Shown here: positions 54,126-64,000 of the stretch, piece by piece
Layout: each line of letters begins with the position of its first letter
How positions within the stretch are numbered: position 1 is the stretch's first letter
Source: Forficula auricularia
Lineage: Eukaryota; Arthropoda; Insecta; Dermaptera; Forficulidae
Length of the DNA stretch: 64,000 bases
Direction: 5' to 3'
NCBI GenBank assembly: GCA_024734495.1
Contig: JALMQS010000225.1
Coordinates: 2,877,650-2,941,649, forward strand
The notes under the pieces: generated by a model
Database searches by the model: none
Seen by the model: the letters and a program-made list of their open reading frames with translations, nothing else
Told to the model about the DNA's origin: nothing
Program-made: the position numbers and the translations under genes

Positions 54126-55129
54126 GCATGATTGATGGTTGTGCAGCTGATCCGAGTAGTTTAGTTATATTTTTGTCCCCGAGACTGCGTAGTGCCAAGA
54201 ACCACTTACCAATTAGACCTGGTCTCCTTAGATTAAAAAGAACATTTAAAAGAATGAGAAACGGAAGTGATTTTATGGGCTAGTTTGGAGTAGAAAGCTG
54301 GCCTTGAACACCTGAAGGTTGTAGGTCATAGGGATAAACGATTTGGCAAAATTGTTGGTTCGTTTTTTTATCAAATTTGACAGAAATGGGGTCTTAAGAT
54401 TTCGAAAATCGCTTGTTTCTTACAAATTAGGTTGTTGGGGGATTATCGACTAAAACTCGCCATTGTTCAACTTCCTCTATTCGACCAATTATTAAATAAA
54501 GAATTGGAGAACGATCATCGATGTCTAGATACAAGTATTAAAACTTGTACTAGACGGTCTCACGCTCTGAATAGAGGAATACAACTCATCTTCGAAGTTG
54601 AATGTTTCTATTCGATTTTGCAAAAGAATAGTGAAGATATACTACAGAAATGATCCTGTGAAGTATGATATCCTACAGGGAATGGACAGAAACGGTTCTA
54701 CGGTGAGCTAGGGAATTGTGTGAGTGAGATTTGGCCCAGTCTCCTATTAGGGCTCTCTTCTGAATTGCATTCTGAGTGGAAAATGAATACTTGGATAATT
54801 AATTGGAGTTTCAAATTTCTTAGATTCACATACCATTTTTGAGTAATTACAATTGTTCCGGGTCTAGACGTTACAAACGGCAATTTTTGTTCAAAATCCT
54901 TATTTTTAACTATAAAGGTATACATCTAATTAGAACACAAAAGTTGTAAGTAATATCTATAATTTTGTAATTAAAAGATATCAAAAAGTTCATTTCCGGT
55001 GATGAATTTCCAATACTTCACTTATTCTGACTAAGTTAAAGTAATATGATTAACCCAACAACTAATAAACAGTAAGATAAATGAGCGAACAGTTTTAATG
55101 GGAAAAAGTACCTTTCAACCCCAATCTCT
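54126..55129. other. Intergenic sequence, possible coding relics
   Basis: A plus-strand frame open from 54381 to 54653 is less biased than its surroundings but matches nothing I know. No splice sites or partner frames support it. Confidence 0.35.
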
Positions 55130-55770
55130 CCGTTTCCTTGCCTGACTTCATGGTCATCTTCGAGTTGATGATTAATGTGCTGATAATTGTGATAAATTTA
55201 ATTAAATCCCAAAATGACAAATTGGTGTCATTATATAAATTGCTTCTTTACAAAAATCGAGCCGTGAATTTTTGCTATGAAAATCGGCGCCGCTGCAAAC
55301 ATTTTCTAATAATAACCCAAAGATTAATTAAATTACCTAAACTAATTACTGACTTATTAAACCCCACACAATAATAATAATAATAATAATAATATTCATG
55401 TAAATTGTTTGGGCTGATGACTTAATTCGGCGCTCTGCGCGAACGTCTTGGCCCCCCACTCCCATAATTAATGATGATTATGATTACATTCATATGTCTT
55501 GAGAGAATTTCTCTAATAAAATGACGACAAGACGGTGCCTGCTGACTAATGACGTAATCAACGCCAAGCAGAAAGCTCGGGCCAGGATATACTCGCGGAA
55601 AAATTGGCGTTAAACATTCCGCATTCTCAAGGGGCCATTGGCGGAGCCCGAGAAATTGGGCGCCCCTTGAACGAGGCGCCAAGTTGAATGGGCGCAAACA
55701 GCCAGCCACTGAACATTGCATGTCCGAACCCATCAGCAGTTCACCTTTGTTAATTATATTCCATAATTGA
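55130..55770. promoter_or_regulatory. Homeodomain-site-rich block and GC-rich island
   Basis: The first half (55160-55380) has many TAAT/ATTA cores (GATGATTAATGTGCTGATAA, AAATTTAATTAAATCCC, ACCTAAACTAATTACTGAC). A short (AAT)n run follows, then a GC-rich half with TAATGACGTAATCAACGCC, AAGGGGCCATTGGCGGAGC and CCTTTGTTAATTA (HMG-like). Frames of 78 and 117 codons are unrecognised. The mix suggests an enhancer; inference only. Confidence 0.38.
55370..55393. repeat. (AAT)n microsatellite
   Basis: Perfect trinucleotide run within the regulatory-like block. Confidence 0.9.
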
Positions 55771-56401
55771 GACATTTCATGACTAAAAGTTAAACTTTAC
55801 TAATAAATGCTGCTAACATAAAAGAATTATGATTACCGGACTTATTATATTATTTATCGTCTAATTTGTGATTTATATATGGGTTGCACATGTTGGATTT
55901 GTGAATCGCCGGAACCTGATAAGAGGATAAAATGTTCAAATTAGATCCGATTTGAATCTTTAGATTAGTCAATTTCCCACGAATAAAGTATTCTAACCTG
56001 TAAAGTCCATACTAGTTGATTTTCATTAACACATATTAATAATTAACTAATGTGAAATTAAAATAATTAGAAAGGTCCTTTCGCCACAAGTGTTAAATAA
56101 AAAATATTAGATTATAACTATAACTTAATTTTTTATAATAGTTTAAGTCTCTCTCTATGCTTTGGTGAAGTTTCAATCACACATTAGTGAGCAAATTTTT
56201 GAAAATAAAATTTTTTAAAATGTAAATATTTTTCTCAAATGCTTATAGAAAATTAAGATCTTGACACTTTCTCTTGAATTATAGTACTATTAGTTGATTA
56301 TATAAAGTTAAAAAAACTAATAATTAGCTTTTGAAACATGCAGGTTACTTTTTTGCAAAAAATATGTCATTGACCGGGAAATTTACTGAGAAATTTACTT
56401 T
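55771..56401. other. AT-rich intergenic sequence
   Basis: No feature recognised. Confidence 0.45.
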
Positions 56402-56773
56402 AAAAAATCACAAAGAGAAACAAAGAGGTTGTCATCTGCTTGATGCAAATAAACATACACACATATATATCGAGATGATATATCTGTATATATATTATTT
56501 ATTTGTTTGAGACTATAGTTTCGAAGACTTGGTCTTCATCATCAGTCTTTTTTTAATTATAAATGTTTTTCAGTGAGTCAATATCGTATGGATATTGAAA
56601 ATTTGGTTTTCCTTCTTCACTGGTGGTCAGCTTAGAACTAAAGAACATTTCATCTCGATATATATGTGTGTATGTTTATTTGCATCAAGCAGATGAACCT
56701 CTTGTTTCTCTTTGCGAATCAACAACTCTGCTACTCTAGGCAAAACAAAAACTTTGCAATTTAAAAAATCACA
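56402..56773. mobile_element. Group 3 hammerhead element E56, perfect 11-bp target duplication
   Basis: Body 56413-56762 between identical AAAAAATCACA (56402-56412 and 56763-56773). The 3' end CTGCTACTCTAGGCAAAACA to CAATTT is shared with E6, E28 and E52b. The arms differ: ATCTGCTTGATGCAAATAAA and ACATACACACATATATATCG with complements. So one family 3' end carries different arm sequences. Confidence 0.9.
56509..56547 (-). ncRNA. Hammerhead ribozyme motif (E56)
   Basis: Minus strand: core CUGAUGA (56539-56545), extra U, helix II GAAGAC/GUCUUC with loop CAA (six perfect pairs), GAAA (56519-56522), palindrome ACUAUAGU (56512-56519), C at the cleavage position. Helix I near the core is only GA/UC. 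The best helix II in the window. Confidence 0.68.
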
Positions 56774-58082
56774 TAAATGCTAAGGTTTGGGTGTAAACAT
56801 AAAAAGTATTAATACAACACATTGCCAAATTATACAAGAGTTATTATCAGCTAATTTGAATAAATCAAACTAACTTTTGTATTTAATTATTTTTTTATAA
56901 TTGTTTTTATTTCAAATATTCAAATATCATACTATTTATTTTTTAATTCATCATTTCTATTTTAACTTATTTTATTAAATATTAGATACTACACTTCTTT
57001 TGACTCAACTGGAGCAAAAGGACCTCCTTAAAAGTAATATTCAAAATTATTATAATTAACTAATAATAATTTATTTATTTACAATATGCAGATTAAAAAA
57101 TGAATAGTCTTAGGACTTTAAGAGTTCCTAGACAATTCTCTTAGACATAAGATTATTATAAAAATTATAGCCAATAATGAAAATAGTAGTCTTGATAAAT
57201 AATTATTATTTTTAAAAATTCGTTACAGTCGTTTTTCATAACGAAAAAACCCTAAAGATAAGAAAGCCTTAAAACGCCATTAGTAAATAGGTTCTATCGG
57301 ATAGTAATGCATTTATTTCGCTTTGAATTCCATGTAAATATTTTTTTTTTTTTTTTTTTTTAAATCTAAAAGCTGCCAAAAAAAGAAATTAAAACGCAAT
57401 ATCAAAGATCTTATTAGATATGATTGGCTTAGATGTCATAAAGATTCACACCTCCCAGGGGGTCGATCCTAAGTGCTAAGGAAAATACAGCTTGAAATAC
57501 AGCTTGAAAATTTCACACAAAAATGATAGTAAAAACGTATACGCTTTATTTATTTATTTATTTATAATTTATATATTACATATATTTAAGTTACTCGTTC
57601 CTCAGGTTCATTATAATAACAATGCCATTATAATTTCAATAATTTTTCCATACTATAGTATTGTGAGAAAATTAAAGAAAATATCTCCCCAAGCTCTCCC
57701 CCCACCCCTTATATTCTTATTTTATGACTTATAACTGTCTTAATTTTCTTGTGAAATCAAATTTGTTCTTATTTGCTGGTGACAAGGAGAGAATGAGTGA
57801 ATTTCTAGATTTTTTTCCAAAATTTTAAGTCAAATCTTTTCTAAACACCACCAAGTATAAAAATCGTCTAAAAGAGCTTTCTTATACAACGTCATTTTAA
57901 ATTATAATACATTTTAAAAAATTAAACCGAATTTTCCTTAAATAGATCTTTACTTTCACATACATTATATGATAAAAAAACATATATTTATATTTTTGAT
58001 CCAATATATAATTCGACCAACTCTAAAATAATCATTTGATTAATAGGATTTTTCATTTATAATATGTGGAAATGTGGAACAT
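56774..58082. other. AT-rich intergenic sequence
   Basis: Includes a T(21) run at 57341-57361, ATTT repeats near 57545, and a short direct repeat TACAGCTTGAAA near 57487. The 80-codon frame 57492-57734 is low-complexity. Confidence 0.45.
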
Positions 58083-59053
58083 GTGTGCCCATAATGATGA
58101 ACGAGGTCTATGGTATTTATTGCTAGTTCCAATATATTTAAAGTTTTGTAAAATAAACAAGATTGAATACTGTATGTATAAAGACCTATCTAGAATACCA
58201 TTTAAGGTTACAATTTAATGCGATTTTGAAAAACTGATATCTCATTAATGTACTTTAAGGAGGTTCGGGACTGTAATCAGTTTTATAAGAAAATTCTCCA
58301 ATTTTTACCATCGAATCATTGATGCATTAAATATTTATTACCGAAATTTGGGATCGTCTGACTCATTACCATGAAATAAATTATTGAAAATTGTCCTTTT
58401 AGCATGGAAGTAAATGGTCCGGGCTATAACTTCTATGCAAATTATACCATTTTCAAAAAATTTATAGAGATCAATAATTCAACTTTTATTAATCGAATGT
58501 TACATTTTTCATTAGATTTGACAGTCTAGTTAATTAGTTATTAATAAATGTAAAAATAAAAAGTTATTTGCAGCCAACAGAATATGGCAAAAGCACTAGT
58601 GTAAAATTCTATCTCTATTTGTTGAAATCGTTTTTGTGTTAAATAAATGATTTTATAATGAGAAAAAATTTATCTCAATATTCTTTTTATTAATATTATC
58701 AAAACAAAGATTTTTATTCGAAATTAACCCCATTATTAAAAATTTAGTAGGCAGACGTTGTCACTCTGCAGAAATACAAAAGATTTTTCAACCTAATAGA
58801 TAAGCTGTCTCGAACCTCTTTAAGAACGTGAACTAAGGTATTTATTGCTAGTTCAGTGAAATTTAAAGTTTTGTAAAATAAATAAGATTTAATTCTGTAT
58901 AAAGAAACATCTAGAATTCCATTTGAGGGTAGGTACAATTTAATAGGATATTGAAAAATTGATATCTCATCAATCTGATTTATATGGATGCAACACAAAA
59001 TATAAAAAAATTCAATTTTTTGACTGTGACCACTTTCATAATTATGGGCACAT
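58083..59053. mobile_element. Element with short terminal inverted repeats and internal direct repeat
   Basis: Ends TGTGCCCATAATGATGAA and its near-complement TTCATAATTATGGGCACA. Inside, a 150-bp segment occurs twice in the same orientation (about 58105-58255 and 58834-58980: GGTATTTATTGCTAGTTC, AAAGTTTTGTAAAATAAA, AACTGATATCTCATTAAT). No coding frame; perhaps a non-autonomous DNA transposon. Confidence 0.6.
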
Positions 59054-59329
59054 ATGAAGTAAGTATACTAAACATCTAAATTTCAAATTTTATTAGGTAT
59101 CCTATTTAGTGTACGATCTACAATGCTTTGATAGAGGAGGAGACAATTAATATTGTATAGTGTCAGGGTCACTAATAGGGCCCCGTTTAACTTTGTAAAC
59201 TGAATTCTAAAAAACATCAAATCATCTGTTTATTCTTCAAGGATCAGTGAATAAATGAGAGACTTCATTGAACTGAGTATATAGAATAGTCTAAATATAC
59301 AAGCCTTGTATTAGGGCAGCCATTTCTAT

Positions 59330-59660
59330 CAGCGCTGACCTCTTTCTCAGCTAAATAAATCCTCGCGAGTACCTTGCACTTGTACGCCCACGCGTGCACT
59401 CTAACAGCGTCGACGACACGCACGCACGAGCACACAAATCATTTGTCCAAGATCAGTAGAAACTCTCAATTGGAATTAAATAAACACTCTTTCATTGTAT
59501 CATTTGATATCGATAAATGGGCGACATTTTAATTACAGCTTGGACGGCAATGCAAACGAGAATTACAGGCACAGTTTCAAGTCGTTGAACGCCAAGTTGG
59601 CAATTGTTGTCGGGGTGAGAGAGCAACAACGTGCGCGAGGGTCAGCGAAAACAAACTTAA
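59330..59660. promoter_or_regulatory. Higher-complexity island, possible conserved element
   Basis: Complex non-repetitive block: CACGCACGCACGAGCACACA, TTGATATCGATAAATGGGCG, ATTTTAATTACAGCTTGGAC, GGCAATGCAAACGAGAATTA. Contains homeodomain and octamer-like words. No frame. Looks like a conserved non-coding element by composition. Confidence 0.35.
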
Positions 59661-59799
59661 TTATATGTTAAGGGAATGAATGTTCAGCTAGAAATCCGGC
59701 GGTTCATTAAAGGAACTGGTTCATTAACATTAGGCCTGGAGAAATTTCAATCAAAGACGTATCTCTGAAAATGAACGAAAAATATTATTCAATAAAATA

Positions 59800-59970
59800 T
59801 TGCCGTAAGTAATAGGAGGAAATGACAAGAGGTTGCCATAACGAAAATATATATTTTAAACTCTATAAAATATAGTATTTAAAATAAGTTTAATTTTTTC
59901 AATATTAATATTTTATTTTTCGTGAAAATTCTCAATTATGTTGATAAGGGTCACCATTTTGCATCACTTA
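59800..59970 (+). repeat. Displaced unit of the 134-bp satellite
   Basis: ACGAAAATATATATTTTAAA then AATTTTTTCAATATTAATAT and TTGATAAGGGTCACC match units at 62660-63430, separated from them by 2.7 kb of other repeats. Confidence 0.75.
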
Positions 59971-59973
59971 CCC

Positions 59974-60170
59974 CGAGGAGTCAACCCCGATTGGAATTAG
60001 GTGAACAGCTATTTGGAATTATGTTGATTTATTTTGGAATTACTGGAATTACTTGGAAATATTTGGAATTACTTGGAAAATTTGAATTATGGAAAATTTG
60101 GAAATGGAAAAATTTGGAATTAGATGGAAATATTTGGAATTTAATGGAAATATTTGGAATTATATTATCC
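59974..60170 (+). mobile_element. MITE-A fragment with expanded GGAATT tract
   Basis: Starts CGAGGAGTCAACCCCGATTG and GGAATTAGGTG as in MITE-A, but the 3' end is missing. The internal GGAATT motif is repeated many times (TTGGAATTACTTGGAAATAT pattern), giving the 94-codon frame rich in W, L, E and K. A local expansion of MITE sequence. Confidence 0.7.
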
Positions 60171-60189
60171 CTTTTTTTTATTATTATTT

Positions 60190-62640
60190 TCTATATATCG
60201 CTGTAATAGTGGTTTCATTGGCGGAAGGAAAGTACACTCCTGTTCGATCCTGATTTCAGGATAAAATTTTTAAAAATTTCAAGAAAATCAATCGTAAACG
60301 CTTGCGCGCTGTAATAGTGGCATCATTGCCAGATAAAAATTATACAGATTAAAAAATATGTTCATTGACTATGGGAAAACTCGAGAAGAAAAAATTGTTC
60401 AAAAAACCATATGAAAAGAAACGATGATTCGTGAAATGAAACTCGATTCTACAGCTGCTTACTGATTTCTTTCATTTCACATACTCATGAGATCGACAAA
60501 ATTATTGTTGACCAAAAGTCGATGGAAATTAAATTGGCTGGAAGGAAAGTACACTCCTGTTCGCTCCTGGTAACCGGATAGAAATTTTAACAATTTTAAG
60601 AAGATCAATCCTTAACCCTTGATTTCAAGCTTCCAGTTGACCCGCTGTAATATGTATAACTTCATTAGCAGGACGGAAAGTACACTCCTGTTCGCGCCTG
60701 GTATCAGAATACACATTTTAAAAATTTTAAGAAAATCAATCGTTAACGCTTGATTTCGCTTGGCTCGATGTAATAGTGGCTTCATTGGGAACTCAAATTA
60801 TACAGATTAAAAAAATATATTCATTGATCTATTGGAAAACTCGAGTTGAAAAAATAGTTCAAAAAACCATATGAAAAGAAAAGATGATTGGTGAAATGAA
60901 ACTCGATTCTACTTCTGCTTACTGATTTCTTTCATTTCACATACTCTTGAGATCGACAAAATTTTTGTTAACAAAAAGTCGAGGGAAATTAAATTGGCGG
61001 GAAGGATCGGTTCTTTTCATATGGGTTTTTTGAACATTATATTCTACTTGAGTTTTCGAATAGATCACTATATATATTTTTTTAATCTGTATAATTTGAG
61101 CTTGCAATTAAGCCAGTATTACAGCGCGCAAGTGGAGCGTTGAAATGAAGCGTTAACGATTGATTTTCCTAAAAAAATTTTAAATTTGTATCCGGATACC
61201 AGGAGCGAACAGGAGTGTACTTTCCTTCCCGCCAATTTACATTTCATCGGCTTTTTGTGAACAAAAATTTTGTCGATCTCAAGAGTAGGTGAAATGAGAG
61301 AAATCAGTAAGCAGAAGTAGAATCGAGTTTCATTTCACCAATCTACGTTTCTTTTCATATAGTTTTTTGAACAATATTTTCTACTCGAGTTTTCGAATAG
61401 ATCTATGAATATATTTTTTTAATCTGTATAATTTGAGTTCGCAATGAAGCCACTATTACAGCTAGCCAAGTGGAGGCTTGAAATCAAGCGTTAAGCATTG
61501 ATTTTCTTAAAATTTTTAAAATTTCTATCCGTATGCCAGGAGCGAACAGGAGTGTAGTTTCCTTCTAGCCAATTTAATTTGTATCGACTTTATTGAACGA
61601 AAATTTTGTCGATCTCAAGAGTTGGTGAAATGAAAGAAATCAGTAAGCAGAAGTAGAATCGAGTTTCATTTCACCAATCATCGTTTCTATTCTTATGGTT
61701 TTTTGAACAATTTTTTCTGCTCGAGTTTTCGAATAAATCACTGAAAATATTTTTTTAATCTGAATAATTTAAACTTGCAATGAATCCAATATTACAGCGT
61801 GCCAAATGGAGCATTGAAATTAAGGGTTAACTATTGATTTTCTAAAAAATTTTAAAATTTGTATCCTGATACCAGGAGCGAACATGGTTTACTTTCCTTC
61901 TCGCCAATAAAGCCACATTAGAGCGAGCATTCTGACCGTTGAAATCTATCGTGAAGCTGATTTTATTAAAAATTGTAAAATTTGTACCCGGATAACAGAA
62001 GCGAACAGGAGTGTACTTCCATTCCCGCCAATTTACTTTTCATCGACTTTTTATGAACAAGAATTTTGTCGGTCTCAAGAGTATGTGAAATGAGAGAAAT
62101 AAGTAAGCAGCAGTGGAATCACGTTACATTTCACGAATCATCGGTTCTTTTCATATGGTTTTTTGAACATTATTTTCTGATCGAGTTTTCGAATAAATCA
62201 CTGAAAATATTTTTTAATCTGTATAATTTTAACTTGAATCCAGTAATAGAGCGAGCTAAGTGGAGACTTGTAATCAAGCGTTACCGATTGATTTACTAAA
62301 TTTTTTTAAAATTTGTATGCGAATACCAGATGCGAATAAGAGTGTACTTTCCTTCCCGCAAGTAGAGCCAGTACTACAGCGAGCAAATTTGAGCGTTGAA
62401 ATCAAGCGTTAAACGTCAATCCTTAACACTTGATTTCAATGTTCCACTTGGCTCGCTGTAATAGTGGCTTCATTGCGAACTCAAATTATTCAGATTAAAA
62501 AATATATTCATTGATCTATTGGAAAACTGGTATAGAAAAATTTATTCTAAAAACCATATGAAAAGAAACGATGATTTCTGAAATGAACTCGATTCTACTT
62601 CTGCTTTTTGTCTTTAAAATCTTTAATCGTATCTACGTAA
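60190..62640. repeat. Satellite F with inverted blocks
   Basis: Units of about 338 or 455 bp built from ACTCCTGTTCG, TACAGATTAAAAAATAT, GAAAACTCGAG, ACCATATGAAAAGAAACGAT, ACTCGATTCTAC, TTTCATTTCACATACTC and GAGATCGACAAAAT. Plus orientation runs to about 61012, then reverse to about 62400, then plus again. Repeated landmarks in the reverse block at about 61080, 61418, 61757 and 62213. No coding frame. Confidence 0.85.
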
Positions 62641-62659
62641 ATTATGGTATGAGAGACTG

Positions 62660-63430
62660 AAAATAATCAAAATTATGTTGACAAGGGTCCCTCCTTTGCA
62701 TCTCTCTACCTTTTAAGAGAGGGTTCAAAATGTAATTTTTTTCGAGATATTCAAACGAAAATATACTTATATTTTGAAATCTCTATAAGATATACTATTT
62801 AAATTAAGTTTAATTTTTTTAAAAATAATATTTTATTTTTCGTAAAAATCCTCTTTGCATCATTCTACCTTTTAAGAGAGGGCTCAAAAAGTAATTTTTT
62901 TCTAGATATTCAAACGAAAATATATATTTTGAAATCTCTTTAAAATATACTATTTAAAATTTCTCAATTATGTTGAATAGGGTCCCCTTTGCATCACTCT
63001 ACCTTTTAAGAGAAGGCTCAAAAAGTAATTTTTTTCTAGATATTCAAACGAAAATATATATTTTGAAATCTCTTTAAAATATACTATTTAAAATTTCTCA
63101 ATTATGTTGAATAGGGTCCCCTTTGCATCACTCTACCTTTTAAGAGAAGGCTCAAAAAGTAATTTTTTTCGAGATATTCAAACGAAAATATATATTTTGA
63201 AATCTCTATAAAATATACTATTTAAAATTTCTCAATTATGTTGAATAGGGTCCCCTTTGCATCACTCTACCTTTTAAGAGAAGGCTCAAAAAGTAATTTT
63301 TTTCGAGATATTCAAACGAAAATATATATTTTGAAATCTCTAAAAAATATACTGTTTAAAGTAAGTTTAATTTTTTGAAAATTAATATTTTATTTTTCGT
63401 AAAAATTCTCAATTAGTTTGATAAGGGTCC
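62660..63430 (+). repeat. 134-bp tandem satellite
   Basis: Near-identical units start at 62963, 63097 and 63231 (CTCAATTATGTTGAATAGGG, CTTTTAAGAGAAGGCTCAAA, CAAACGAAAATATATATTTT), exactly 134 bp apart. Flanking units (from about 62670, 62850 and 63408) carry an extra TTTAATTTTTT block. Confidence 0.92.
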
Positions 63431-63659
63431 CTCCTTTACATTACTGTCCCATCCATTAAGGGAATTTTTCGTTAATGTTATAAAAAATAAAATTTTATTT
63501 TATTTTAATGCCTATGATGATCACAAGGGAAATAAATTTTACCAAAAAATCTTAATATCAAAATACCACTACTAAGGGTAAAGAAAAATTCGATGTTGAA
63601 TAATATTTTTTTAAACACGACCTTAAAAATGATTGTATTATATTAATGGAAGATAAATG

Positions 63660-63965
63660 ATAGAACCGCAGAATGATGGATTGTTTTGTTTTTCCGAACT
63701 GAACACATGTATTGTGTGGGGACTACCAGATTGTTAAGGTGTTCAATTGAGTGGCTGAGGATCTGTGGTGCGTCAATAAATAATAAATGGTTAATCTCCT
63801 CGAAGTGGTGGGATCCTTCCCGCCCACAAAGCAGGGTATGATCGTTAATTCGCCTTCAGGGGTGATTTGGGGTTGATGGTGACGACGGCGCCGAAGGGCG
63901 TCGCGACGCTAATGAAAGAAGCGCCGGGCGTCCGTCGGTCCGTCTTAGCAAACCTCATCCCCTGG
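63660..63965. promoter_or_regulatory. GC-rich island at window end
   Basis: Complex block ending in CpG-rich GTGACGACGGCGCCGAAGGG and CGTCGGTCCGTC, with GGTTAATCTCC and CGTTAATTCGCC. No sustained frame. Resembles the other islands. Confidence 0.3.
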
Positions 63966-63969
63966 CCAT

Positions 63970-63992
63970 ACACACACACACACACACACACA
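63970..63992. repeat. (AC)n microsatellite
   Basis: Perfect dinucleotide run followed by CAAACAAACA to the window end. Confidence 0.9.
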
Positions 63993-64000
63993 AACAAACA

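Noticed and set aside
54381..54653. Plus-strand frame of about 90 codons as a gene
   Set aside because: No recognised motif, no clear splice signals, and it starts at an arbitrary stop; evidence too weak.
55422..55775. 117-codon minus-strand frame
   Set aside because: Crosses the GC-rich island and the homeodomain-site-rich block; sequence shows no family resemblance and reads as stop-poor GC-rich DNA.
59922..60206. 94-codon W/L/E/K-rich frame
   Set aside because: It is the expanded GGAATT tract of a MITE-A fragment translated by chance.
1..64000. CRISPR arrays, bacterial operons, prophage or organelle DNA
   Set aside because: No repeat-spacer pattern, no ribosome-binding-site spaced frames, and no long frames; composition and repeats are those of a eukaryotic nuclear genome.

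Overview
The window looks like AT-rich (estimated near 70% A+T, not counted), non-coding eukaryotic DNA, most likely from an insect. The signs are dense short inverted-repeat transposons, many simple repeats, no open frame longer than about 120 codons, no operon-like spacing, and one decayed stretch resembling a protein repeat common in arthropod genomes. I find no intact protein-coding gene, no rRNA and no convincing functional tRNA. The order of insect cannot be settled from this sequence.

Two kinds of sequence alternate. The first is a series of islands of higher GC and complexity, each about 0.1-0.65 kb and spaced roughly 3-8 kb apart (near 1.4, 5.2, 15.8-17.0, 20.9, 23.2, 29.1, 32.5, 39.8-40.4, 49.1, 52.9-53.7, 55.1-55.8, 59.3 and 63.7 kb). 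They lack long frames but carry CCAAT boxes, homeodomain-type TAATTA cores, E-boxes and CRE-like TGACGTCA sites. This is the look of a gene-poor regulatory region or of large introns; that reading is inference. The second is AT-rich filler packed with mobile elements: a hAT-like MITE with 8-bp target duplications (six copies), a TA-flanked MITE (two copies), other foldback elements, SINE-like and LINE-tail-like fragments, and satellite arrays (59.8-63.4 kb).

The most striking content is a set of small inverted-repeat elements carrying type I hammerhead-ribozyme motifs. Eleven sites keep both conserved core strands (CUGANGA and GAAA). Most of these have a matching helix II and a palindromic helix III (ACGU, ACUAUAGU or AUAUAU), and several have a clear helix I (for example AAACC/GGUUU, UACC/GGUA, AAUAAA/UUUAUU, ACUC/GAGU). 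Stems differ between subfamilies but largely stay paired, so these are not one sequence copied eleven times. Several elements are flanked by 11-17 bp direct repeats, some perfect (11176-11404, 34642-34796, 40666-40855, 56413-56762), which suggests retrotransposition. Such ribozymes are known from Penelope-like retroelements and retrozymes; here they sit on short non-autonomous foldback units, and nearly all have one extra unpaired A or U between the core and helix II.

Other notable items: a nested palindrome over 2 kb (7850-9962); a 20-bp minisatellite with a higher-order pattern (20006-20345); a G-rich 16-bp minisatellite inside a hammerhead-related element (47216-47336); two non-coding segments duplicated locally (29.5/32.3 kb and 18.5/20.7 kb); and an isolated GC-rich insert at 10085-10290. 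All coordinates, alignments and pairings were read by eye.
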